In this document: positions 11,768 through 22,837 of the stretch, piece after piece
Layout of the letters: each line of letters opens with the position of its first letter
How positions within the stretch are numbered: position 1 is the stretch's first letter
DNA from: Littorina saxatilis
Taxonomy: Eukaryota; Mollusca; Gastropoda; Littorinimorpha; Littorinidae
Assembly: GCF_037325665.1 (NCBI RefSeq)
Contig: NC_090245.1
Location: 45,437,284-45,501,283 of the forward strand
Length of the DNA: 64,000 nt
Reading direction: 5' to 3'
The notes under the pieces: generated by a model
What the model saw: the letters and a program-made list of their open reading frames with translations, nothing else
Database searches by the model: none
Told to the model about the DNA's origin: nothing
Made by a program: the position numbers and the translations under genes

Positions 11768-12230
11768 AATATTTCTGTTAACAAAATCATAATTGTGTAT
11801 ATGGTGAACTTGTCCGTTACCCCATGTATAGTTTATATTTATTTTAATGATAAGACGTACTTAATATTTGTTCGGACTCCTTAACTGTTTCTGAACGGGT
11901 ACCGGATTTTTCCGGTAGCAAAATGCGTCACTCAGCGCCTGCTACCGTAATGTTACGGTTACTCTGCTCCTGTCCAAAATCTCGCGTCTATCCTCAACAT
12001 TCTACCCGATCCAATTTTTCAAGGCCGAGGTCGTTACTGTTGCTTGCCGGTTTCCGGCACGTGTGTTGACCGCATATGAGCGCGTTTTATTTTTAGATAT
12101 GAGGCAATGTAGTCCAAATGATCAAAAGGGTAAAACCACCTGGGTCTCCAAAATAAGAATGTTTTTGTGCTCTTTCGGTTTTGACCACGTCTAATTTTAT
12201 GGGTGTGGGCATGAACGGACCTTTCTGAAA
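11768..12230. other. No gene seen
   Basis: Sequence leading into the minisatellite. No supported exon, RNA gene or terminal repeat was found. Confidence 0.45.
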
Positions 12231-14105
12231 GTGCTAAGAGTGAGACTGATTGATTGTTTTCACAAAGTGCTAAGAGTGAGACTGATTGATTGTTTTCACA
12301 AAGTGCTAAGAGTGAGACTGATTGATTGTTTTCACAAAGTGCTAAGAGTGAGACTGATTGATTGTTTTCACAAAGTGCTAAGAGTTAGACTGATTGATTG
12401 TTTTCACAAAGTGCTAAGAGTGAGACTGATTGATTGTTTTCACAAAGTGCTAAGAGTGAGACTGATTGATTGTTTTCACAAAGTGCTAAGAGTTAGACTG
12501 ATTGATTGTTTTCACAAAGTGCTAAGAGTTAGACTGATTGATTGTTTTCACAAAGTGCTAAGAGTGAGACTGATTGATTGTTTTCACAAAGTGCTAAGAG
12601 TGAGACTGATTGATTGTTTTCACAAAGTGCTAAGAGTGAGACTGATTGATTGTTTTCACAAAGTGCTAAGAGTTAGGCTGATTGATTGTTTTCACAAAGT
12701 GCTAAGAGTGAGACTGATTGATTGTTTTCACAAAATGCTAAGAGTGAGACTGATTGATTGTTTTCACAAAGTGCGAAGAGTTAGACTGATTGATTGTTTT
12801 CACAAAGTGCTAAGAGTTAGACTGATTGATTGTTTTCACAAAGTGCTAAGAGTGAGACTGATTGATTGTTTTCACAAAGTGCTAAGAGTGAGACTGATTG
12901 ATTGTTTTCACAAAGTGCTAAGAGTGAGACTGATTGATTGTTTTCACAAAGTGCTAAGAGTGAGACTGATTGATTGTTTTCACAAAATGCTAAGAGTGAG
13001 ACTGATTGATTGTTTTCACAAAGTGCTAAGAGTTAGACTGATTGATTGTTTTCACAAAGTGCTAAGAGTGAGACTGATTGATTGTTTTCACAAAGTGCTA
13101 AGAGTGAGACTGATTGATTGTTTTCACAAAGTGCTAAGAGTTAGACTGATTGATTGTTTTCACAAAGTGCTAAGAGTGAGACTGATTGATTGTTTTCACA
13201 AAGTGCTAAGAGTTAGACTGATTGATTGTTTTCACAAAGTGCTAAGAGTGAGACTGATTGATTGTTTTCACAAAGTGCTAAGAGTGAGACTGATTGATTG
13301 TTTTCACAAAGTGCTAAGAGTGAGACTGATTGATTGTTTTCACAAAGTGCTAAGAGTTAGGCTGATTGATTGTTTTCACAAAGTGCTAAGAGTTGGATTG
13401 ATTGATTGTTTTCACAAAGTGCTAAGAGTTGGACTGATTGATTCTTTTCACAAAGTGCTAAGAGTGAGACTGATTAATTGGTATCACAAAGTGCTAAGAG
13501 TGAGACTGATTGATTGTTTTCACAAAGTGCTAAGAGTGAGACTGATTGATTGTTTTCACAAAGTGCTAAGAGTTAGACTGATTGATTGTTTTCACAAAGT
13601 GCTAAGAGTGAGACTGATTGATTGTTTTCACAAAGTGCTAAGAGTGAGACTGATTGATTGTTTTCACAAAGTGCTAAGAGTGAGACTGATTGATTGTTTT
13701 CACAAAGTGCTAAGAGTTAGACTGATTGATTGTTTTCACAAAGTGCTAAGAGTTAGACTGATTGATTGTTTTCACAAAGTGCTAAGAGTTAGACTGATTG
13801 ATTGTTTTCACAAAGTGCTAAGAGTGAGACTGATTGATTGTTTTCACAAAGTGCTAAGAGTTAGACTGATTGATTGTTTTCACAAAGTGCTAAGAGTGAG
13901 GCTGATTGATTCTTTTTACAAAGTGCTAAGAGTGAGACTGATTGATTGTTTTTACAAAGTGCTAAGAGTGAGACTGATTGATTGTTTTCACAAAGTGCTA
14001 AGAGTGAGACTGATTGATTGTTTTTACAAAGTGCTAAGAGTGAGACTGATCGATTGTTTTTACAAAGGGCTAAGAGTTAGACTGATTGATTGTTTTCGCA
14101 AAGGA
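12231..14105 (+). repeat. 36-bp minisatellite, about 52 units
   Basis: The unit begins GTGCTAAGAGTGAGACTGAT and is 36 bases long. Copies are almost identical; the commonest variant is GTGAG versus GTTAG, and decay is greatest at about 13381-13495 and in the last eight units. Because 36 is divisible by three and this frame has no stop, 654 codons stay open (VLRVRLIDCFHK repeated). There is no ATG at the start; the frame opens on GTG. I do not consider it a gene. Confidence 0.97.
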
Positions 14106-14590
14106 TGGTGGGATCACTTGGAAAATAGTGATCGGTTTGTATTGTACAGTTCCTTTGAACATTGTATTGTGCGAGAAAAAATGTTAATTCTATAGCCTCA
14201 GTTGTGTTAACATGTGCCTCGATTTGCTTCAGATAAGGCGTTTCCCCAAATCAACAGTCAATAAGGCAGTTATGCTCCAGCACAAGAAAGTGCATTTTTA
14301 CCATTTTGGTAGAAGGAAAAAAAATTCTATTTGATACCCCATGGTCTAGTTTCACATATTATCTTATAATTAAGGGCTTTACGTTTCCTATACTTTTTTT
14401 TTCTTTACTTAGCAATCCTTAAACTAACATAAAAACTCTTAAAAACACCCTGTCCCGTTTTTAGATTACTTGATCTCTTGCGTAGACTAAAAGCATGTTT
14501 TCAGTCAAAATTGCTAGAGGTTGTGTAAGCACCACAAATCCGTGGGTCGAGGTTTTAGTTAATGTTTCGTTTTCCAGATAATTAAACGTT
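14106..14590. other. No gene seen
   Basis: AT-rich sequence between the minisatellite and the hAT-like element. Nothing supported. Confidence 0.45.
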
Positions 14591-16611
14591 GGTAATCTTG
14601 AACTTTAGCGTGTTAAATTCATAGCTCATAATTCAGAGGCATTTAAAGGGATACGCGGCATTTGACCAAAAATATGACAGTGCTCTAATATTTTCTGGGC
14701 AAGATATAGACACCATCCACATTAATTTAGTGTAAAAAAAAAGTAGGGTCAACGTTTTAGTTTTTTTGCTATGAGGCCCTCTTTTCGGCAGTTTCTGAAC
14801 ATTTTGACCAAAACAGTGGTTATATGATATGCATGGTGTTCAGCAGTCATTAGTGAATGGGTACTTTTTTTGTATTGTGGTAGGTAGAATATGCTTTTTA
14901 GTAACAAAATATGTCAATTGACACAAAAAATTAAAGTAAACTCAAACCGATAACGACATCCTGTGTTGAAATAATTACAAAAATCAGCGAATCTTGTTGT
15001 TCAAACAACCATAATGACAAAAGAAAATATGACAGCACTCTGATTTTCTGGCAGCAGGATATTTGATATCTTACCTTCAAAATAAACACACAAAAAACTG
15101 TAGGTCAACGTGCTTTTTTTCGAGTGACAGCATCTTTTATACCCCTACCCCCTACTTTTTGGAAAAAAAGTCATAGGTATTATAAGGAATATGTGAGTGC
15201 TCTAATATTTTCTGGGCAAGATATAGACACTATTCACATTCATTTAAAGGCACAGTAAGCCTCCCGTAAACCATCACAGACCTCCCCGAGCGTCTAAATA
15301 CAGTACAAGCATACTTCCATTTGAACGCTCACCGAACGGGAACATCCTGGCTGCTTTCTGTCGAGCGTGAGACATTTTCCAAGCATTTATTTTCGTGGAC
15401 TTGGCCCTGAAGAACAATGGCGCCTCGTTTTTGCGCTAGACCTAACTTTTAAAATCTAAATAATAAATTGACAGCTTGTTACACAAACATTCTTTAATCA
15501 TAAAAGAATTCGTTTTTCATCAAGACAAGATCAGAAGTTGTGAAAGTTTAAAAAAAGAAAAGCCCGGAAGCAGGGTCACGCAAGGGTCGTAGCAGACGAC
15601 GGCCCGGTTTATCAGTGCAAATCGCCGTTCCTTTCAACAGTCAAAAGCCATCGCTAGAGTTCTTGTGAACCACAGCCGTTGTTTCGTGCATAAAAAACGT
15701 GCTATTGTAGATAAGCTCACGTCGAGTCGCATTCAAATGACTAACTATGACGACTGCATTGTGAAAAGGGGGAAAACTGGATCACACGGGTTCACGATGG
15801 CTCAGGGGTAAGATAAACCACGCAAAAATAAATTCTTTGAAAATTGTTCGCTCTTTACGGAGGGCACCTAGGATGTTCTCAATTGGTGAGTGTTTAAATG
15901 AAAGGGTGTTTGTACTGTGTGTAAAAGCCTGACCGTATCTGTGATGGTTTACGGGAGGCTTACTCTGCCTTTAATGTAAAAAAGAATAGGGTTACCATTT
16001 TAGTTTTTTTTTGTTTTGCTTTCAGGCCCTTATTTTAGCCATTTTGTGAGAATTTTGGGCAAAACGGTGGTTACATGAAAAATGCATGGTGTTCAGCAGT
16101 CTTTAGGGAATGAGTATTTCTTTTTTGATTGTGGTACAAAGAATGCTTTTTCTACTGTAAAACGTTTAGTAATCAGATGTGTCAATAAAAAAAAAATCAA
16201 AGGTAGACTCAGATGCCGCGTAACCCTTTAAGTCTCCAAATTTGTAGAACCTGCACTTGTAATCATAACAAGTCATTTTTGATCCCTTTGAAGTTACGGA
16301 ATGAAGTCCGATGGACGGTACGAATGCATTTCTTTTTCATGGGTCAAAGAAGGAATTATCCGTATGTGCGGACAAGGAGGGAGACAACACATTCGTGTAA
16401 ATGATGCCCCATGGTTGACGCCATTTTCGGGGCATTTTCGTAGATTAAACAACCAAATTAAGTAATTATGCTTAAGTTTTGAGCTCAATCCGTCAATTAA
16501 TTTCACGACAAATGTTCTTTGGCTTGCTTACATGGACTTGTATCAAAAATAAGTAAAGAATGTCACTGGATTCTGAGCTATGAGTTTAACACGCTAAAGT
16601 TCAAGATTACC
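14591..16611. mobile_element. hAT-like non-autonomous transposon, 2.0 kb
   Basis: Inverted ends GGTAATCTTGAACTTTAG (14591 onward) and its inverse (to 16611) match over about 45 bases. They are flanked by an exact 8-bp target duplication TAAACGTT (14583-14590 and 16612-16619), the hallmark of hAT elements. Inside are direct repeats of a block with GTGCTCTAATATTTTCTGGGC (about 14681 and 15199) and the block with GCATGGTGTTCAGCAGTC. The last 0.4 kb matches, inverted, the short element at 30110-30527. No transposase frame. A MITE is nested at 15247-15971. Confidence 0.88.
15247..15971. mobile_element. TA-flanked MITE nested in the hAT-like element
   Basis: The left end AAGGCACAGTAAGCCTCCCG and its inverse at the right share about 33 bases with one mismatch. 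TA flanks both sides (15245-15246 and 15972-15973). The empty site is visible in the sister block at about 14730 (ATTTAGTGTAAA). Tc1/mariner-type insertion is likely. No ORF. Confidence 0.85.
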
Positions 16612-16633
16612 TAAACGTTTCTTTCGTGATTTT

Positions 16634-17885
16634 CTTCTTCTTCTTGTCGATCACTCAAAGGGAAACGCCGTCTCTCCGCGCAAATGTTGCCGTGCGCTGT
16701 AGGTCGTCCAGACTGCCATATAATTAATAGAGCTTCCCTTGCACCGTGGTCGCCTCCGCCCAGATCTGGCTCCTGAGGCCATCGTGTAGTGGGCAAGTCT
16801 GCAGCAGGTGTTCCGTTGTCATGCTGCCTGTTTGACAAGGGCACTGGTCTGACTGGCCAGTTCTGAACTTGGTGAAAAGGTGGTGGTTCATTCGGTTGTG
16901 GCCTGTCCGCAGCCTGAATATGAGGACCTAGCTGCTCAGACCTTGTGAGCAGGTGAAAGGCGTCGTTTTTGTTGTAGTGTGGGTGCTGCTGCAACCACTT
17001 TTTGTGTTGTTTGGCCTTGATGCTGGTCTTGGCTTCTTTGAAGGTGGTTGATCTGTCATTCTGATCCTTCGTAGTGCCCTCCTTTGCCAGAGTATCTGCG
17101 GCTTCGTTGCCTAGTATGTTGCAGTGGGAGGGGATCCATTGCAGCACGACTGTGTGGGCTCTGCACAGGGAGGTCAAGGCAGATGACAGGTCATTCAGTT
17201 CTTTGTCTCTGGCAGTGTCTAGGGCCTGCAGGACTGACTTTGCGTCGCTGAAGAACACAACGTTATTGTAGGAGAGTGGACTGTGCTCAATGTGGGCTGC
17301 ACCTGCCTGGAGCGCTTCAGCCTTGAAGTTGGAGTAGAGGCCGGTAGCGAGGGAGATGTGTTCTTCTTCTCGACCTCCTGGGTACTTTATGTAGATTCTG
17401 GCACCACCACTTCTGACAGCCTGGTCAGCAGATCCGTCAGTGTATACATGAGTCCATTGGCGTTGGGGGTAGGAGTTGTGGATGTGTTCAATGGTGAGAG
17501 ACTTCAGTTCAGCACAGCTCTGGGAGTCTTTCTTGCCAACGCCAGGAATACTGCAGCGTATCTGGTGTCTTCCTTCATCACTCCAGCTTGGGTTTTCAAG
17601 GTATTGGGGGATATCTTTGGGTTGCTGGTCCAGGATAGCTTGGTGTCTCCTTTCCAACACCCTCGTCTGTTGGATGAATCTTCCTCTCTCTAGTCTTCCT
17701 TTCGTTGGTTGGCACAGGCTGTCTTTCATGGGGTGAGTTGGCAGTCGTTTGAATTTAGCTGCCTGTGTGAGGAGTTTGGTGTCCCTTCTGTCTTCCATGG
17801 GATCAAGGCCTATGATGTTTTCCAGCTCTTGGATAGGGGTTGACCGCATGGCGCCAGTGATGATTCTGGCCGCCTGGTTCTGCAC
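16634..17885 (-). pseudogene. 5'-truncated LINE with RNase H domain (I/Nimbus-like)
   Basis: A copy of the 3' end of a non-LTR retrotransposon, bounded by an exact 13-bp target duplication CTTTCGTGATTTT (16621-16633 and 17886-17898). It ends in an (AAG)n-like tail on the minus strand. The frame opens at the truncation point with the end of the RT thumb (QNQAARIITGAMRS), then an RNase H domain with the acidic residues in YTDGSADQ, NFKAEALQAG, FFSDAKSV and LGNEAADTLAKEG. From about residue 315 the frame appears shifted: the next frame reads FRLRTGHNRMNHHLFTKF and CPCQTG, the expected C-terminal zinc-knuckle region. RNase H-bearing LINEs of the I group are known from gastropods (Nimbus). The clade is inferred. 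Confidence 0.87.
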
Positions 17886-17898
17886 CTTTCGTGATTTT

Positions 17899-18224
17899 GA
17901 AACGTCAGCAGTTTAACTTTTTCGGATTTATTTCGTCAATTCTTGTCTTAACAAACAAGACCAGCACACACAAAACAACAAATACCAAAACCTCTAAGTC
18001 CAATAATGGTTACAGAGAAAAGACAAGATTTGTTACGAAAGAAAATGTTCTCCTAAGACAGACGGGGCAGCTATCAAGACAGAATCGATGCGTTATGCGT
18101 CCGGCTCTGTACGGAATGCACCTGAAATAAGTGCGCAAGCAACGTTAATATACTAGCTGTTCTGTCTCGATGCTCTCTTGGTGGCTGGCTAGCTGGCTGG
18201 CTTACAGGCTGGCTGGCTGGCTGG
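17899..18224. other. No gene seen; ends in (GGCT)n
   Basis: Unremarkable sequence with a GGCT/CTGG tetranucleotide run at 18180-18226. Confidence 0.5.
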
Positions 18225-18236
18225 CTGCGTGTCGGT

Positions 18237-18547
18237 TTGTTTGTTTGTTTGCTTAACGCCCAGCCGACCACGAAGGGCCATATCAGGGCGGTGCTGCTTT
18301 GACATATAACGTGCGCCACACACAAGACAGAAGTCGCAGCACAGGCTTCATGTCTCACCCAGTCACATCATTCTGACACCGGACCAACCAGTCCTAGCAC
18401 AGCACTAACCCCATAATGCCAGACGCCAGGCGGAGCAGCCACTAGATTGCCAATTTTAAAATCTTAGGTATGACCCGGCCGGGGTTCGAACCCACGACTT
18501 CCCGATCATGGGGCGGACGCCTTACCACTAGGCCAACCGTGCCGGTT
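18237..18547 (-). mobile_element. tRNA-derived SINE (type 1)
   Basis: Read on the minus strand, the head begins ACCGGCACGGTTGGCCTAGT (A box) and has GGGTTCGAACCCC (B box), so it is derived from a tRNA gene. The body contains GCCCTGATATGGCCCTTCGT and ends GCGTTAAGCAAACAAAC. An exact 12-bp target duplication CTGCGTGTCGGT flanks it (18225-18236 and 18548-18559). Confidence 0.93.
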
Positions 18548-18559
18548 CTGCGTGTCGGT

Positions 18560-19609
18560 CGGCCTGTCTGTCATTTGATCGGTTTACCTGTCCGTGCGTG
18601 TGCGTGTGTCTCCATGGATGCGTTGTATAACCTTTGCATTCCAAGAACAAAGTACAAGTGAAAAGAACGTCGGGGTCACAGAATTTTTTGTTTGTTCTTG
18701 TGTGTGTTTTTTTTTTCTTTCTTTCTTTTTATTTTATTTTTTTTGGCGTGGGGGGGGGGGGGGATAATCGATTGACTGTTTCCCGCTAAACCTCACACAT
18801 ATCAAAAGTCTGTCGGTACGGTGTCTAAAATAGGCCCGGACTCTGCAATTTTATTCTGGCGCACAAAGAAATATTTGCACACTAAAATGTCACAGACAAA
18901 AGTCATCCCATGCTGGACATACAAATCCGACATACATTTTTATTTTTTATTTTTGTTTTAGCTTATTGAATCAAATCAAATCAAATCAAATCAAATCAAA
19001 TTAACTTTATTATCTCACATGGAGAAATGGCATTGGTTGTGCATGTAACATACAGACAAACAAAACACTACAACATTAGCATTCTATTATAAATGTGTGC
19101 TAAGTAATAACATTGTTCTCAAGTAAACACCTCTTTGCATATAAAGCTCTCGCTGTTAAGATGTAAGACAAATAAAAGAGTCACCAGTTTCTGAGCGAGC
19201 ATACATTCATAGCTTTAAAGAATTACCGCGTGGTTTTTTTTTGTTTTTTTTTTTTATTTTTTTTTTAATGGCTAGCGAGATAACTCTTAAATCCCGGAAT
19301 GCTACTTTGCAATAGATTTCACACAATTTTATTAAGCCGACTTTTTTTAGACCCTTCCAGAAAAGCTAGACACGAAAATAGCATATCGACGTCAGATCTT
19401 ATCCACAGAATATGATCTTTTAATTATCATGGATTGTAGCCGGGGGCGGATTAGGGGGGGGGGGGTTACAGGGGTTCCGGAACCCCCCTTTCCCAAAAAA
19501 AAGAAGATTTAATACTAACTTTAAAAGAAATAATGAGTGGCTGCTGACACTAGTTGATCATGTTTGAAATCAAGGATAAGCCATAAATTGTTCATCAAAT
19601 ACTCTTCAG
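18560..19609. other. No gene; low-complexity and (AAATC)n
   Basis: Contains T-rich runs, poly(G) at about 18749-18763, (TCAAA)n at 18971-19000 followed by TTTATTATCTCACATGG (possibly the 3' end of a retroelement), T/A runs at 19235-19270 and poly(G) at 19456-19466. Confidence 0.55.
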
Positions 19610-19725
19610 CTTCAGGGGGGCTTCCCCCCATTACCCCCCTACCCCCCCCCCTACCCCCCTACCCCTCCCCCTACCCCCCCTACCCCCCCCCCCCCTACCC
19701 CCCCCCCCCCCCCCCCCCCCCCCTG
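19610..19725. repeat. (C5-9TA)n / poly(C) tract
   Basis: Runs of C broken by TA, running into pure C. A mirror or telomere-like composition, but the unit is irregular. Confidence 0.9.
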
Positions 19726-19986
19726 GTAATGAAGGCCTTTCACGACAGTGTAGGACAAGAATAAGGTTGATTATACAGGATCCCTGATATTGATTATTAG
19801 GAGAACTGCAAAAATACACTGAAGGGGAGTTCTGATTGATGCGCAGTAAAGGTTGTGTTGACTCCAATTTGGCTCAGGTTATGGCCAATATTCTGTTTTG
19901 TGTCTGTGGCGTTGCAGGCAGTGTTTGGGTCGCGTACCCATAAACTCCTACAGCATGCACTTCATTTTGTGATTGTGTGATTGTGT

Positions 19987-19989
<3 letters not shown>

Positions 19990-20021
<32 letters not shown>

Positions 20022-20083
20022 TGTCTGTCTGTGTGTCTGTGTGTGTCTGTGTCTGTGTCTGTGTATGTGTGTGTGTGTGTATC
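19990..20083. repeat. (GT)n with (GTCT)n
   Basis: GT dinucleotide and GTCT tetranucleotide mixture. Confidence 0.93.
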
Positions 20084-20089
20084 ACACAG

Positions 20090-20794
20090 TAAGAAAAAGT
20101 CCCCAAATACCGAACACTTAAGGAGATCTGCCATGTTCTCAAACACAACAGAAGACAGACCGTTTTTGAATGTGAATTGTAATTAAGAAAATAATCAGCA
20201 ACATTCATACCACTTGTGGTAAGAAATCAACTTAATTTCAAAAAATCTAAAATATGTTCGAAATTCCACCTGTTACCTAAATCCGAACACAGAGGTTCAA
20301 AATCCAAACAGCACAAACCAATGTTACTTTGACTGACAAACATCGCAAAAGTACTCTCTTTGACTTTCTGTTATTCCAGCGCAATCCACATGTACCCATT
20401 TTGAGCACATCAAACACATCATGTCCTCACAGGTGCATTTTTGGCACAAAATAACAACCAGTTAGCTTCCTGTTGATGATTGACATTTCTGGCCCTCTTA
20501 TTTTTAGCTTTCTGTTTCTCTCTGTTTTCTGTGTTTGGCTTTGATTTGCTTGTTTTCTTTAAGTTGGTTTTTGTTTTGCCTGCGACACTTCAAGTTTACG
20601 TGTGTAGGGACTTGACGTGATAATTTCAGCTTCTGTATAGTTCGGTATTTGAACCATAGGGGTGTTCGGTAATTGAAATCTAATTAACAGTTTTAAAACC
20701 ACATGGTGCTCAGGCAAGATTAAGACGAATGCTTTCAAACTGACATATTTAGCTAGCAGATAGACCCCACTGTTCATTTCAACGATAACTTTTC
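20090..20794. other. No gene seen
   Basis: Unique-looking sequence without a supported frame. Confidence 0.45.
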
Positions 20795-20808
20795 ACTAAA
20801 AACAACTC

Positions 20809-21155
20809 GGGCGGGGATGTAGCTCAGTCGGTAGCGCGCTGGATTTGTATCCAGTTGGCCGTTGTCAGCGTGAGTTCGTCCCCACGTTCGGCGAGAGATT
20901 TATTTCTCAGCGTCAACTTTGTGTGCAGACTCTCCTCGGTGTCCGAACACCCCCGTGTGTACACGCAAGCACAAGACCCAGTGCGCACGAAAAAGATCCT
21001 GTAATCCATGTCAGAGTTCGGTGGGTTATAGAAACACGAAAATACCCAGCATGCTTCCTTCGAAAGCGGCGTATGGCTGCCTAAATGGCGGGGTAAAAAC
21101 GGTCATACACGTAAAAGCCGTGGGAGTTTCAGCCCATGAACGAACACACAAACAA
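20809..21155 (+). mobile_element. tRNA-derived SINE (type 2 head, body B)
   Basis: The head GGGGATGTAGCTCAGTCGGT carries a Pol III A box. The B-box region GTGAGTTCGTCCCC is slightly decayed. The body has ACTCTCCTCGGTGTCCGAAC and ends with GGCGTATGGCTGCCTAAATG ... TTTCAGCCCATGAACGAACA. Target duplications ACTAAAARCAACTC (20795-20808 and 21156-21169) match with one difference. Confidence 0.92.
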
Positions 21156-21293
21156 ACTAAAAGCAACTCAAATTCATGCTATGATTAGTCATCTGTCGGT
21201 CGAAAAAAGCTTTGAGGGTCATAAAATCATAAAATCACTCATCGTTTTCTCGTGCAGCCTTTCGAAGCCATAACTTTTTGTACATGCTAATAA

Positions 21294-22332
21294 GTAGAGG
21301 TTACACGCCGAGTCTCAGTGATTATCAAAAATAATGGTCGAAGTTAGCGGATCATGAAAAATGCGAGCTTTAGCGAGCTTTTTCATGACCGCGAACTGAG
21401 ACCATTATTTTTGATAATCACTGAGACGAGGTGTGTAACCTCTTTATTCCTCCTTTCTTCAGTTATTCAAAGAAAAGAGGAGTTTTTTTGCGAAAGTTTG
21501 ATCGAATCCTATTCTCTCAACCAGTCAACCTGCGCAGGCGATCGATTAATGCGCGGTTGTATAGTTCCGTGCAAATCATTCCATTCTGTTAACACTTCTT
21601 GTCAGTTTTCCTATTTTAGGCTAAAATCAAGTACACAGATATGCTGTTATTCTGCTGTGGCGGCAAAGGCAGATATTGTGTGTTCTGTATATGTTTTGGT
21701 ATCGCTTAGGGTAATGTTTTTTCGTCAAATGGGACTAGCAGACGAACTTTTGCACCCGTGTTCCAACGTTAAAAACTGTATGAAGTTCCGTTTTCCGGGG
21801 AAAATAGTGTATGAAACCCCTTTATGTTGTTTAAATTGATGAGATGTGTGCATTTGGTTGCGTGTGATCTGTTTATTAAATGAAATATTGTTGAAAACTG
21901 ACCGTCGGATTGCAGTCTGTTGTCGAAGGAACTGAGTGAAAAGAAGGGGAACTACTCTTGTCGCTAGACAAAGTATGAGTTACTTGCCTTGGGAAATTGC
22001 TTGTGATGAACGGCTTGAGCCACGGCAGATGAGATTCAGAAAACAACCGAACTCATGGATTTTATATGGAGATTCATGTGTTCAGGCCTGTAGTTGTTAA
22101 TTTAAATGCGGTATGTTTGTATTGTTTGCTCCAGAGATGTATACTTCGTACATTAGAGCGTTCTGAACTTTTCAGTCGCAAAAAGTAGTACCGAAACAGA
22201 ACAACCTCTCAACCCATTGCACTATCGAGGATTCAGGCTGTTGCTGGGTCGTTATTTGTTTGGTTGCTGGGTCATTATCGAAAAATAACTACCCCTACAA
22301 GTTTACAGAGGTAAAGAAGCAGAGGGGGGAAT
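21294..22332. mobile_element. Probable non-autonomous element headed by a long palindrome
   Basis: A 25-base perfect stem (21315-21339 with 21400-21424) lies within a larger palindrome (AGAGGTTACAC ... GTGTGTAACCTCT, 21296-21451). Unique sequence follows to about 22330, where TACAGAGGTAAAGAAGC faintly mirrors the start. The 161-codon frame crossing it has no protein-like features. The extent to the right is a guess. Confidence 0.5.
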
Positions 22333-22800
22333 AAGGGATTGTATTATCCCCGAGTACGCTAGTACTTGGGTCCAGCAGACTTTAATTGTGTGTCTGTCTG
22401 TCTGTGTGTGTGTCTGTCTCGACTTAACAGCTTATTGCTGGGAAACTACTGGGTGCAGTTCGTTCAAAAGTTGATACACTAACTTGATAATAGGTCCGAT
22501 TGATCGTATTAAAACTTCATAATGTTACCTGGGACCTAAATGCGAAATAATCCACAAAAACGACTCTTGGCGGTGGGCGCAATTCGCGGTGGGATAGAAC
22601 TGCTGTTCGGCTAATAGAACAGCCAGCCAGCCAGCGACACCAGGCTTTGCGTGCGTGTGCCACTTTGCGTGCTGCGCGACCTAATTTTAGCACCCTAGGC
22701 ATTTGAGTTCACTGGCAAAATTGTCAGAGTTGGTGGCTTGGTGGAAAGCACGTCCGCCTATGGCCAAAGTGATACGCGTTCGATTCCCGGCATGGGCGGT
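22333..22800 (+). repeat. Dispersed repeat ending in a decayed tRNA-like head
   Basis: A block with CGAGTACGCTAGTACTTGGG and ACTACTGGGTGCAGTTCGTT is followed at 22728-22797 by GGTGGCTTGGTGGAAAGCAC and CGTTCGATTCCCGGC. These are A- and B-box-like, but the cloverleaf is not intact. Confidence 0.45.
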
Positions 22801-22837
22801 CTATTTTTTTTTTTTAATTCTTGTTTACTATTGTTTA

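Noticed and set aside
12231-14195. 654-codon open frame (VLRVRLIDCFHK repeated) as a repetitive protein gene
   Set aside because: It opens on GTG with no ATG upstream, the unit is a 36-bp minisatellite, and the frame is open only because 36 is a multiple of three. No splice or promoter support.
17283-17736. Plus-strand frames over the LINE fragment
   Set aside because: Antisense shadows of the RNase H-bearing LINE on the minus strand.
19610-19725. Interstitial telomere repeat
   Set aside because: The unit is irregular C5-9TA, not TTAGGG/CCCTAA, and grades into poly(C).
20809-20885. Functional tRNA gene
   Set aside because: A box present, but the anticodon arm and loop are not canonical and the sequence continues into a SINE body with target duplications. 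The same holds for 18480-18547, 28865-28943, 41525-41600, 22728-22797 and 56457-56520.
21354-21839. 161-codon frame as a gene
   Set aside because: Starts inside a palindrome, has no splice or family support, and the composition is that of translated AT-rich repeat.
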